A DNA stretch of 64,000 nt, from positions 248,001-312,000 of the forward strand of contig NZ_FYDE01000004.1 in NCBI RefSeq assembly GCF_900186535.1, written 5' to 3'. A program made the position numbers and the translations under genes. The first letter of the stretch is position 1. Each line of letters begins with the position of its first letter. Shown here piece by piece: positions 50,144 through 58,362 of this stretch. The DNA is from Marasmitruncus massiliensis. Its GTDB lineage: Bacteria; Bacillota; Clostridia; Oscillospirales; Ruminococcaceae. The notes beneath the pieces are model-generated. The model ran no database searches and was not told the DNA's origin. It saw only the letters and a list, made by a program, of their open reading frames with translations.

Positions 50144-51250
50144 ATGAAAACATCATTCAGCATGAAAGTCATGGCAACAGTTCTTGCAACAGCTACACTG
50201 GTTACTGCTTCCGGCTGTGGCGCTCCGGCAAGCCCGGCTTCCAGCGCGCCTGCTGCATCCACGGCCCCTGCGGCCAACAGCGCCGCGGCATCCTCTCAGA
50301 TCACGAAGCCGCAGGGCGAACCGGTCGACGTTTTGTTTTCAACCCACTCGGTAGGTACTTCCAACTACACCATTTCCGCAGGGCTCGGAACCATGTGGCT
50401 GGACTATCTGCCGGAAGGCTCGTCTGTTGACGTACAGCCTACTTCCCCGGGCGGTATGGGAGCTCCGTACCTGTTTGCCGACGGACAGGCCGATGTTGCG
50501 TTTATCAACGGCGCGCCTGCAAAATGGGCTTATGAAGACGGGACTCTCGGCAAAGAACCCACACAGGAATATCGCGCAATGGTTGGCAGTCTGACATCTG
50601 TTTCCGCAGTCAACTTTATGACCAAGGCCTTCATCAATAAATACGGTGTTGACACAATCGAAGATGTAGTCGCAAAGAAGCTGCCGATCCGTATTGGCTG
50701 CAGCCCGAAAGGCTCGATGGATGAAAAGGTAGTGGAAATGCTTCTGAACCATCTCGGCGTTACTTATGATGACGTGAAATCATGGGGCGGCGATATTGTG
50801 CATGGCGGCGGTTCCGATCTGGCCGCAATGGTAAAAGACGGCAAGCTGGATATGATGCTGGACCACACCTCTGTTCAGTCCTCCACGATGACCGAAATCG
50901 CTATGACCTGCGATGTGCATTTTACACAGTGGAAAGATGAAACGCTGGATTGGTTCTGCACGCAGGGCTTTGAGCGCATCACAATCCCGGCCGGTTCCTG
51001 GAAGGGCCAGGATAAAGAGATTATCAACGCCGGGACCCCCGACTGCATCTTTGTTTCCAAGAATCTTCCCGATGATGTGGTTTATAACCTGACAAAGGGT
51101 ATGTGCGAGCAGAGGGAATATCTTGTCAGCCAGTATGCTTCTATTGAGCCTTTTGACCCCGCCACCTGCTGGAAGCCTGAAAAGAACGGCAATGTTCCGC
51201 TGCATCCGGGCGCGGAAAAATACTTTAAAGAAATGGGTTATATAAAGTAA
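50144..51250 (+). CDS. TAXI-family TRAP transporter solute-binding lipoprotein
   Basis: 368 aa. The lipobox is TASGC (Cys25), followed by an Ala/Ser/Pro linker. The mature domain shows the TAXI order with VGTSNYTISAGLG, then ADVAFINGAP, then RIGCSPKGSMDEKVVEMLL. TAXI proteins bind small acids and work with fused 12+4 TM permeases, here the next gene. GAGGAGG precedes the ATG. Confidence 0.92.
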   Translation: MKTSFSMKVMATVLATATLVTASGCGAPASPASSAPAASTAPAANSAAASSQITKPQGEPVDVLFSTHSVGTSNYTISAGLGTMWLDYLPEGSSVDVQPTSPGGMGAPYLFADGQADVAFINGAPAKWAYEDGTLGKEPTQEYRAMVGSLTSVSAVNFMTKAFINKYGVDTIEDVVAKKLPIRIGCSPKGSMDEKVVEMLLNHLGVTYDDVKSWGGDIVHGGGSDLAAMVKDGKLDMMLDHTSVQSSTMTEIAMTCDVHFTQWKDETLDWFCTQGFERITIPAGSWKGQDKEIINAGTPDCIFVSKNLPDDVVYNLTKGMCEQREYLVSQYASIEPFDPATCWKPEKNGNVPLHPGAEKYFKEMGYIK

Positions 51251-51263
51251 CCAAAGGCCGAAA

Positions 51264-51285
51264 AGCGGGGACCTCGGTCCCCGCT
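51264..51285 (+). terminator. Intra-operon attenuator hairpin
   Basis: AGCGGGGAC / GTCCCCGCT with a 4-base loop between the TAXI gene and its permease. The layout is the same as between dctP and dctQ in cluster 1. Confidence 0.75.
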
Positions 51286-51311
51286 TATTTCAAAAAAGTC
51301 GAGGTGTTGAT

Positions 51312-53249
51312 ATGTTTAAGAAAAAGCAGATTGCAGCCGAAGGCATTCCTGTAGCCGAACAGCCCGAAGCAAAATCAGATGTCTGGAAATATTGGACAAT
51401 CGGTTTTATCACGATGGGATTCCTGTTGTTTCAGCTTTATATCGGAATTGTGCGCCCGCTGCCGACACTGGTCTCCAGCCCGCTGCATTTAAGCCTTTCA
51501 TTGATTCTTATATTTCTTTATAAACCCCTTGCGGCAAAAACAGGGAAGAAATGGATGTGGGCTGTCGACTGGATATTCATAGCGCTTGCCGCAACCATAG
51601 CCATTTATTTTATCAAAGATCTTGACCGTCTGACTTACCGAATTATGATGGTGGATAAGATGACCTTCAGCGACCTGTTCTGCGCGTTTGCACTGCTGGT
51701 GATCCTGATGGAAGCAGTAAGAAGAACACTGGGCTTGAACCTCTTCATCTTTATTCTTTGCTTTATCGCATATGCTTTTCTGGGCCAGTATCTGACCGGT
51801 CCCCTGCGTTACAGCGGTATGACCTGGCAGCAGTTCGCTGAAATGCTTACGCTGTCTACCGACGGTATCTTCGGTTCGCCCCTGACCACTTCCGTGAATA
51901 CGCTGTTCTACTTCCTGCTGTTCGGCGCTTTTTTTGCAAACTGCGGCGGCGGATCAGTCTTAATTGACTGCGGGATGAAACTGAGCACCAAAACAGCTGG
52001 CGGCCCCGCGAAAGCGGCGGTTGTATCGTCCGGGTTAATGGGTATGATCAGCGGAAGCGCGGTCGCCAATGTCACCACAACCGGTGTCATGACGATCCCG
52101 CTGATGAAAAAAGCCGGCTATACACCGGAACAGGCGGGCGCGGTGGAGGCCGTTGCATCTACCGGCGGACAGATCATGCCCCCGATTATGGGCGTCGGCG
52201 CGTTTATCATGGCCGAAATGATCGGTATCAGTTATGCGAAAATCGCGATGGCTGCGTTAATTCCCGCGCTTGCATACTATGGTTCCGTATTTTTGCTGGT
52301 ACATTTTATCGCGAAAAAGAACAATCTTCAGAAGTTCAGCGAAGAAATTGCATTAAAGCAGAAAGCTCCGCCGATTCTGCCCCGCCTTTACCGGCTGCTC
52401 CCCATTATTATTGTGGTTGCCATGGTGTTTATGGGTTCCTCGCTGACCCGTTCGGCGCTTGTAGGCATCGTTCTTTCCATTGTTGTCAGCATGGTCTCCA
52501 AGGAAACCAGAATGAGTGTAAAGCAATTGTTTGATACGTTGCTGGACGGTGTCAGGCAGGCAGCTAATATTGCGATTCCAACAGCGGCCTGCGGTATTAT
52601 GATCGGCATTGTGGTCCGTTCCGGCGCCGCGAATAAACTGACCAAAATCATCGCGGCTGTCGGCGGCTCGAATATTGTAGTCGCGCTGATTATTGCAATG
52701 CTCGGCTGCATGCTGCTTGGCATGGCGCTTCCGACAGTGGCGGCTTATCTGATCGCAAATATCCTGTTCTGCCCGACCATCATTGCCTTGGGAATTCCCG
52801 CGCTTCCGGCAAATATGTTCATCTTCTATTTCGGCGTCATTGCGCAGATTACTCCGCCGGTTTGCCTGGCGTCCTTCACTGCGGCGGGAATCGCGGGGGC
52901 GAATTCCTGGAAAACGGGGTGGACGGCCTTTTTCTATGCAATTGTGTCGTTCCTGGTCCCCTATATATTTGTCTTTCAGCCGTCCATCCTGCTGCAGGGA
53001 ACGTTTGGAGAAATCGCCTATACAACAGTTATTATGTCGATCGGTATTTTCTTCCTGGCCTCGGGAATGGCAGGCTATATGTTTGCCCCGATTGAGAGCA
53101 AATTGATGCGCGGCCTGCTGATTGCATGTGCGGTCTGCGTAATCATTCCTGAATCTATTACGGATGTCATTGGCGTGGTGGGCGCCGGCATTATTTGCGT
53201 TTTCTATCTGATCAAATCCAGAAAGCAGAAGGCTCAGGCAGCAGTCTGA
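51312..53249 (+). CDS. TRAP transporter fused permease (DctQM, TAXI type)
   Basis: 645 aa with about 16 hydrophobic helices. The first third corresponds to a DctQ-like four-helix part; the rest is the DctM-type core with SGSAVANVTTTGVMTIPLMK, GGQIMPPIMGVGAFIMAE and TPPVCLASFTAAGIAG. It imports the acid bound by the TAXI protein, probably with sodium. An AGTCGAGGTG ribosome site lies upstream. Confidence 0.93.
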   Translation: MFKKKQIAAEGIPVAEQPEAKSDVWKYWTIGFITMGFLLFQLYIGIVRPLPTLVSSPLHLSLSLILIFLYKPLAAKTGKKWMWAVDWIFIALAATIAIYFIKDLDRLTYRIMMVDKMTFSDLFCAFALLVILMEAVRRTLGLNLFIFILCFIAYAFLGQYLTGPLRYSGMTWQQFAEMLTLSTDGIFGSPLTTSVNTLFYFLLFGAFFANCGGGSVLIDCGMKLSTKTAGGPAKAAVVSSGLMGMISGSAVANVTTTGVMTIPLMKKAGYTPEQAGAVEAVASTGGQIMPPIMGVGAFIMAEMIGISYAKIAMAALIPALAYYGSVFLLVHFIAKKNNLQKFSEEIALKQKAPPILPRLYRLLPIIIVVAMVFMGSSLTRSALVGIVLSIVVSMVSKETRMSVKQLFDTLLDGVRQAANIAIPTAACGIMIGIVVRSGAANKLTKIIAAVGGSNIVVALIIAMLGCMLLGMALPTVAAYLIANILFCPTIIALGIPALPANMFIFYFGVIAQITPPVCLASFTAAGIAGANSWKTGWTAFFYAIVSFLVPYIFVFQPSILLQGTFGEIAYTTVIMSIGIFFLASGMAGYMFAPIESKLMRGLLIACAVCVIIPESITDVIGVVGAGIICVFYLIKSRKQKAQAAV

Positions 53250-53281
53250 ATCTTGTTTAAACAGGAAAGAAGTGTTATAAT

Positions 53282-54175
53282 ATGACAATTGGAGGCATTA
53301 TTGCGGCGATGGCTACCCCTATGTTTGAGGATGGCAGCATCAATGAGGCGGAGCTCCGCAATCAGGTCAACCGGCAGATAGCCGCGGGCGTGACGGGAAT
53401 TTTCTGTCTTGGCACAAACGGGGAAGCCTACATCCTGAATAAGGAGGAAAAGATCCGTGTGATGCAGCTGTTCGTGGAAGAAGCTGCCGGGCGCGTACCG
53501 GTGTATGCGGGGACAGGCTGCGTTGGAACCAAAGACACTGTCGAGCTGTCTCAGAAAGCCCAGGAGCTGGGAGTCGGTGCCCTATCGGTCATTTCTCCCT
53601 ATTTCGCCGCAATTAACCAGCAGGAACTTTATGAGCACTATGCGTCTGTGGCACAGTCTGTCGACCTACCGGTAGTGCTGTATAATATGCCGGCCCGAAC
53701 GGGGAACCATCTGGACTATAAGACCGTTTCGAGGCTGGCACAGAATTTTAGGAATATTGCCGGCATCAAGGACAGCAGCGGAAATTTTGACAACATACTG
53801 CGCTATATCGAAAGCACGGACAGCGAGAGTTTTTCTGTCCTGTCCGGCAATGATTCTTTGATTTTATGGACGCTGATGGCGGGCGGAAAAGGCGGGATCA
53901 CTGCGGTGGCCAATATCCTGCCTGAAATCATGGTCAGTATCTATCGTTATTGGGAGGCCGGGGATTTCGAAAATGCGAAAAAAGCGCAGGATTCGATCCG
54001 CCCGATTCGGGACTGTTTTCGCTTCGGCAATCCCAACTCGATTGTAAAGCGGGCTGCAAACCTGATAGGACAGCCCATAGGCCCGTGCAGAAAGCCGTTT
54101 GGTATTGTTAGTAAAGAAGCGGATGACGCGATTACAGAGACTCTGAAAACGTATTACGCCGCTTATATGAAATAG
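53282..54175 (+). CDS. DapA/N-acetylneuraminate lyase superfamily aldolase
   Basis: 297 aa, TIM barrel. The carboxylate-binding motif is LGTNGEAYIL, the catalytic Tyr is in LYNMPARTG, and the Schiff-base Lys is in IAGIKDSSGNF. The C-terminal segment PNSIVKRAANLIG is also usual. In a C4-acid cluster a 2-keto-3-deoxy acid aldolase or dehydratase role is more likely than lysine synthesis, but the substrate is not readable. It lies 32 bases after the permease in the same operon. Confidence 0.9.
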   Translation: MTIGGIIAAMATPMFEDGSINEAELRNQVNRQIAAGVTGIFCLGTNGEAYILNKEEKIRVMQLFVEEAAGRVPVYAGTGCVGTKDTVELSQKAQELGVGALSVISPYFAAINQQELYEHYASVAQSVDLPVVLYNMPARTGNHLDYKTVSRLAQNFRNIAGIKDSSGNFDNILRYIESTDSESFSVLSGNDSLILWTLMAGGKGGITAVANILPEIMVSIYRYWEAGDFENAKKAQDSIRPIRDCFRFGNPNSIVKRAANLIGQPIGPCRKPFGIVSKEADDAITETLKTYYAAYMK

Positions 54176-54186
54176 GGGGAATGCCG

Positions 54187-54645
54187 ATGCTGCTTTTCGA
54201 TTTAAAAGACCTCAGCCTGTGTAAAAAACTGGGCGAAAGGATGATGCGTGCGGCGGAATATCTGGAATCCATTCAGATTGACGCGCAGAGTGACGGGCGT
54301 TATGCGATTGCTGACGACGACATCTATATGGTAGTCAGCAGTTATCTGACAAGGGAACCTGATGCGAGCCAGTTTGAAACCCATCAGAAGTATATTGATA
54401 TTCAATGCCTGATCAGCGGAGAGGAACTTATCTTCTGGAACCGTGGGAGTGATATGCGTCCTGACGGAGATTACAGTCCTGAAACGGATAAGCAGAATTA
54501 TTTCGATCAGGATGGAGCTGCCTGTGTACGATTACGTCCCGGCATGGCGGTGGTCTTTTATCCGGACGATGCGCATAAAGCCTGCTGCAAAGTGGGAGAT
54601 ACACTGCAACCTGTCCGGAAGCTGCTGATGAAAGTGAAAATTTAG
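54187..54645 (+). CDS. YhcH/YjgK/YiaL family protein (DUF386)
   Basis: 152 aa from the ATG at 54187, chosen because GGGGGA is 6 bases upstream; the ATG at 54181 is too close. The conserved segments are KYIDIQCLISGEELI and VFYPDDAHKACC with metal-type His/Asp/Glu residues in a jelly roll. Members are anomerases or act on sialic-acid-type sugars and often sit with DapA-family lyases, as here. It closes cluster 2. Confidence 0.87.
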   Translation: MLLFDLKDLSLCKKLGERMMRAAEYLESIQIDAQSDGRYAIADDDIYMVVSSYLTREPDASQFETHQKYIDIQCLISGEELIFWNRGSDMRPDGDYSPETDKQNYFDQDGAACVRLRPGMAVVFYPDDAHKACCKVGDTLQPVRKLLMKVKI

Positions 54646-54648
54646 AAT

Positions 54649-54676
54649 AAAAAGGCCGGATGATTCCGGCCTTTTT
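54649..54676 (+). terminator. Terminator of catabolic cluster 2
   Basis: AAAAAGGCCGGA / TCCGGCCTTTTT stem with a TGAT loop. Confidence 0.92.
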
Positions 54677-54697
54677 AACGATCAGATTGTTAATCGC

Positions 54698-54729
54698 AAA
54701 AAAAGGTACGCTCGAAAGCGTACCTTTTT
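54698..54729. terminator. Bidirectional terminator
   Basis: AAAAAGGTACGC / GCGTACCTTTTT stem with a TCGAAA loop. It closes the minus-strand zinc-ribbon gene. Confidence 0.9.
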
Positions 54730-54743
54730 CACGGTGTTTATGA

Positions 54744-55022
54744 TTATCTTCTGTTTGCAAAGCAGTCGCTGCAGTAGACGGGACGGTCGTTTCTGGGCTC
54801 AAAAGGAACTCTGCAGGTTTTTCCGCATTCAGCGCAGGTAGCTTCATACATCTGGCGGCTGCCCTGGGAATCACCTTTGGAATTTTTGCGGGAAGAACGG
54901 CAGGATTTGCAGCGCTGGGGCTCATTTGTGAAACCTTTTTCCGCATAGAACTCTTGCTCACCAGCAGTAAAAATAAATTCAGCGCCACAGTCTTTGCATG
55001 TTAAAGTTCTGTCTTCGTACAT
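54744..55022 (-). CDS. Zinc-ribbon protein, 92 aa
   Basis: Two zinc-binding units: CKDCGAEFIF ... CKSCRSS (residues about 9-41) and CAECGKTC ... CSDC (about 64-87). They match the CxxC-x(15-25)-CxxC proteins of the probable zinc-ribbon family widespread in Firmicutes, whose exact role is unclear. GAGGT lies upstream of the ATG. Monocistronic and closed by the 54698-54729 terminator. Confidence 0.88.
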   Translation of the reverse strand: MYEDRTLTCKDCGAEFIFTAGEQEFYAEKGFTNEPQRCKSCRSSRKNSKGDSQGSRQMYEATCAECGKTCRVPFEPRNDRPVYCSDCFANRR

Positions 55023-55221
55023 TGAGTAAAATACCTCGTTTTTTTAAAATTGCTCAACGATAGGTTAAGCGTTACTATTAACTATATGCGGAATTGAGCG
55101 ATTTGTCAACAAAAATCTATAAAGTATATTAATTTCTATGAATCGCTGAATAAATGGATTTATGATTACCATCTTTTTCAAGTTGAAATCATTTCCAGAT
55201 AAAGTTACTATAGAAGTAGAG

Positions 55222-55998
55222 GTGATTTTTATAGAAAAGTTTTGGATATTTCTGGCGGCGTTTTTTACTGCGGCAATGCTTTCTGTCCCTATTGAGGCAG
55301 AGACCCCGAACAAACCGCAGGAAATGCAGGCTACAATCTTTGGAAAAGACGACCGGGAGCCGGTTGCAAATTCTCTGCAGTCACCTTATAACGCCGTCTG
55401 CCGCCTCAAAATCACCTATCAGGACGGAAGCATCGGATACGGCACAGGGTTTATCTATGGAAAGAATCTTCTGGCGACTGCGGCACATTGTCTTTATGAC
55501 GCAAGCCGCGGCGGAAAGGCAGATCATATTACGGTATATCCCGCGGCAAGCGAGGAGATGCTGCCGTTTGGGGAATATACGGCAGACGCAAGCAATTCCG
55601 TTTTCCATTATCCGAAAAAGTGGAGCGAAAACGGCGAATGGAAATATGACTTTGGAGTGATCGAAACAGACGAAGCATGGGATGCGCGGATTCAGCCTCT
55701 TAAACTGGAAAACCGCAGCATTTCTCAATTAAAGAGCGGAACTTTTTCGCTGGTGGGATACGACTATAAATCCTTTACACAGTACAGTTCCACCGGGAAG
55801 CTATCCCGGGTCCGCAGCAATGATCTGCTTTACCGGTTGGATGTTTTGCACGGGGAAAGCGGGGCACCGGTGATGGACAAAAACGGAATTGTGGTTGGAA
55901 TTGCGAATTACGGCGCGGAGGAAGGAGGCCCGAATTACAATTCCGCCGCACGCATCAGCAGCGCGGTTTACCGATATCTCACTTCCTATCTCAAATAA
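55222..55998 (+). CDS. Secreted trypsin-like serine protease (V8/Glu-endopeptidase type)
   Basis: The catalytic triad is visible: His in LATAAHCLYD, Asp in YDFGVIETD, Ser in LHGESGAPVM. The N-terminus has a hydrophobic signal sequence (IEKFWIFLAAFFTAAMLS) before PIEAETPNK, so it is exported. The start is uncertain. An ATG at 55162 has a poor ribosome site. A GTG at 55222 is in frame. The best ribosome site (AGAGGTG, 55218-55224) sits 6 bases before an ATA codon at 55231. I give the GTG as a compromise. The mature protein has about 230 residues, usual for S1B proteases. Confidence 0.82.
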   Translation: MIFIEKFWIFLAAFFTAAMLSVPIEAETPNKPQEMQATIFGKDDREPVANSLQSPYNAVCRLKITYQDGSIGYGTGFIYGKNLLATAAHCLYDASRGGKADHITVYPAASEEMLPFGEYTADASNSVFHYPKKWSENGEWKYDFGVIETDEAWDARIQPLKLENRSISQLKSGTFSLVGYDYKSFTQYSSTGKLSRVRSNDLLYRLDVLHGESGAPVMDKNGIVVGIANYGAEEGGPNYNSAARISSAVYRYLTSYLK

Positions 55999-56092
55999 GA
56001 TGGATGTAAAATCAATCCTTTACAGTTTGCTGCCGGATTTCTTTTTTGGCAAAATTGTGATACACTTAGAAAAAACAGCAGGGGATTTTAAA

Positions 56093-56347
56093 ATGGAAAA
56101 AGAAACAATCAAAATACCCGATCAGGAATATTTTGGGTATGGGAATATTTATTCCGGGAGCCGGAAAGAGTTTAATTACAAAATTACTCCTAAGGATGGC
56201 ATACTGCGAACGGTGGTTTGGTATGGAAAGCTGTGCAGTGAGAAAAGCGAACCGGAAGCTTCTCAGGAGTATCCTTTGGATGATCGTGGTTTGCTGGAAC
56301 TGGTTGATTGGCTGAACGGGCAATATGAGCAATATCTGAAAAAATGA
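56093..56347 (+). CDS. Small hypothetical protein, 84 aa
   Basis: ATG at 56093, with GGGG 8 bases upstream. The protein begins MEKETIKIPDQEYFGYG and ends DWLNGQYEQYLKK, and looks like a soluble beta-rich domain plus one C-terminal helix. Not recognised. It follows the protease gene by about 95 bases and is closed by the terminator at 56366. Confidence 0.65.
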   Translation: MEKETIKIPDQEYFGYGNIYSGSRKEFNYKITPKDGILRTVVWYGKLCSEKSEPEASQEYPLDDRGLLELVDWLNGQYEQYLKK

Positions 56348-56365
56348 GGCGGATCAGAGCATATC

Positions 56366-56404
56366 AAAAAACAGGCATTGGGGCTTAGCCCCAATGCCTG
56401 TTTT
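56366..56404. terminator. Bidirectional terminator
   Basis: AACAGGCATTGGGGC / GCCCCAATGCCTGTT stem flanked by A- and T-runs. Shared by the converging 56093 gene and the minus-strand chemoreceptor. Confidence 0.9.
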
Positions 56405-56410
56405 GACGTT

Positions 56411-58162
56411 TCATTTACGCAGGTGACCTGCGGATTGCACCAAAGTCTGAATCGGGTATGCCATATCAATGCAGATAATGATATCGCCTTCTGCGGTTTG
56501 GCACAGGCTCGAATAAGTGCGGCATAATCCGCCGGTTGCACCGGAAATATATTCCTCAGACTGATAAACATCACCATCCAGACGCAACGCTTTGGTGAAA
56601 TATTTTTTGGTGGTATGGAGATCGCCTTTCTGAGCGGGTTTAAACTCGCCGGATACGACCAAAGCGGATTCATGGCTCATGACAGTGCTGCTGACCTGCG
56701 TGCCGTCACTGCGGATGAGATAGATGCATTCAATATTAGACGCACTGTTTACAAACGATCGAATCAGTTTGTCATATTCAGAGGAAACCGCTTCAGGCAG
56801 ACGGGATTTTAACTGCTCCATTAAGGATCGAGCGGATTTGTCGATCACCGAGACCCTCTTTTTCTCCAATTCCGGGTCGCCGCTGCCTTTCAGGCGGAAC
56901 TGCTTCATCAGCTGCGCAAGTGTATCAGCCTGCCCGTTAAGGGTGTCGCTGATTGCTGAAACTTCCTGCGCGTTGGCCGCGTTGCCTTCCATGACATCGG
57001 AAATCCCGCAGATCAAAGAGGCAATGCGGCTGATGCCATCGGACTGTGTCTGGGAAAGCCCCGCAATTGTTCCGCTCAGGTCTGAGGTAACATCTACTGC
57101 GGACTGAATATCCTCAAACACTTCTGCGGTTTTGGATGCGATGGAGGAGCCGTCTTTTACTTTTGCGATACTTGCACGAATCAAATCTTCCGTCTGCTTG
57201 GCTGCTTCGGCGCTCCGGTGCGCAAGATCCTTGACTTCATTTGCCACGACTGCGAACCCTTTGCCTGCCGCACCCGCGCGGGCGGCTTCAACGGAAGCAT
57301 TCAATGATAAGATGTTGGTTTGGAAAGCAATGTTGTTAATCAGTTTGATAATGGAAGAAATGTTGTTGGAAGAATCCGCGATGGACTCCATAGAGGAAAG
57401 CAGCTGGCTCATATAAGTGTTTCCGGTGTTCGCCTTCTCCTTGGCCGCATGCGCGTTCTGTGCGGCAAGCGCCGCGTTTTTCGCGTTTTCTCCGGTATGG
57501 ATATCTATTTCAGCGACCATGTTGGACAAACTGTCGATATCGGCCGCCTGCTCGCTGGAGCCCTGCGCCAAAGCGTTGGCACTGCGCTGTAGCTGGACAG
57601 AGAGCGCAGAGAGTTTTTCCACATGGTTGTTGATCTGAGAAAAGGTTTGGTTAAGGGAAGTAATAATTTTCGTCAGGGCATTTTTGATCGGAACAAAATC
57701 TCCCACATACTGGTTGCGTGATGACATCGACACAGACATATCCCCGGCGGAAAGATGGGACAGGATCCCGGAGATTTCATAGATATAGGCGTTCAGGCTG
57801 CTGTTGATCTGCGAAAAGCTTTCAATCAGCTCTGTCAGCTGGTTGCTGACGATGGAACTGTCGCCCGAAAGATCGTCCAGGCTGCCGCGCGCCATCTCTC
57901 TGGAAGCATCGGTCAGCCGGTCATAAACCTTGTAGAGCGGAAGAAGGAATATGCGAAAGCCGACGAACCCCAGAATGGCCCAAATCACCAGAGAAACAGC
58001 GAATGCGACCGCAACCCGGAAGGAAAGGCCCGCACCTGCCAGGCAAGCTGCCGTAAACGAGGCGAACAGCAAAATGGTAAGGATGAACATAGCCGCAAAG
58101 TAAGAGGTGAGTGTCCTTTTTAACGTACTGCCGGAGGTTTTTACACGGTATCTGGTTTTCAA
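56411..58162 (-). CDS. Methyl-accepting chemotaxis protein with C-terminal sensor-like domain
   Basis: 583 aa from a TTG at 58162, chosen because AGGAG lies 7 bases upstream. Two hydrophobic helices (about 20-65) are followed at once by HAMP-like and coiled-coil parts, so there is almost no external domain. The signalling tip is INNIAFQTNILSLNASVEAAR. After the signalling domain, residues 445-583 hold an additional cytoplasmic domain (IECIYLIRSDGTQVSSTV, YTKAL-type strands, IIICIDMAYP) resembling a Cache/PAS-like fold. The sensor placed last suggests an intracellular signal. Confidence 0.88.
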   Translation of the reverse strand: MKTRYRVKTSGSTLKRTLTSYFAAMFILTILLFASFTAACLAGAGLSFRVAVAFAVSLVIWAILGFVGFRIFLLPLYKVYDRLTDASREMARGSLDDLSGDSSIVSNQLTELIESFSQINSSLNAYIYEISGILSHLSAGDMSVSMSSRNQYVGDFVPIKNALTKIITSLNQTFSQINNHVEKLSALSVQLQRSANALAQGSSEQAADIDSLSNMVAEIDIHTGENAKNAALAAQNAHAAKEKANTGNTYMSQLLSSMESIADSSNNISSIIKLINNIAFQTNILSLNASVEAARAGAAGKGFAVVANEVKDLAHRSAEAAKQTEDLIRASIAKVKDGSSIASKTAEVFEDIQSAVDVTSDLSGTIAGLSQTQSDGISRIASLICGISDVMEGNAANAQEVSAISDTLNGQADTLAQLMKQFRLKGSGDPELEKKRVSVIDKSARSLMEQLKSRLPEAVSSEYDKLIRSFVNSASNIECIYLIRSDGTQVSSTVMSHESALVVSGEFKPAQKGDLHTTKKYFTKALRLDGDVYQSEEYISGATGGLCRTYSSLCQTAEGDIIICIDMAYPIQTLVQSAGHLRK

Positions 58163-58324
58163 TCTTCTCACTCCTATATTTTTGATCGGAGACCTATTAA
58201 AAACGAAAGAACGATCTGCCTGCGAAACGCAGATTTCGACCCTGTGACAGCTTAAAATAATGCCTATATTATACTCTTTTGACATATAGCTGTCAAATTC
58301 ATCCAGAACCGCCAAATAAAAACT

Positions 58325-58356
58325 CCCCATCCCGTTTTCTATGTACGGGATGGGGG
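58325..58356 (-). terminator. Terminator of the export operon
   Basis: CCCCATCCCGT / ACGGGATGGGG stem. On the minus strand T-rich DNA follows the HlyD gene's stop. Confidence 0.85.
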
Positions 58357-58362
58357 CTGCAG

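Noticed and set aside
52353-53288. Minus-strand frame of about 311 codons inside the TRAP permease gene
   Set aside because: Composition (Asn/Arg/His-rich) is that of an antisense shadow; the plus strand encodes a clear membrane permease.
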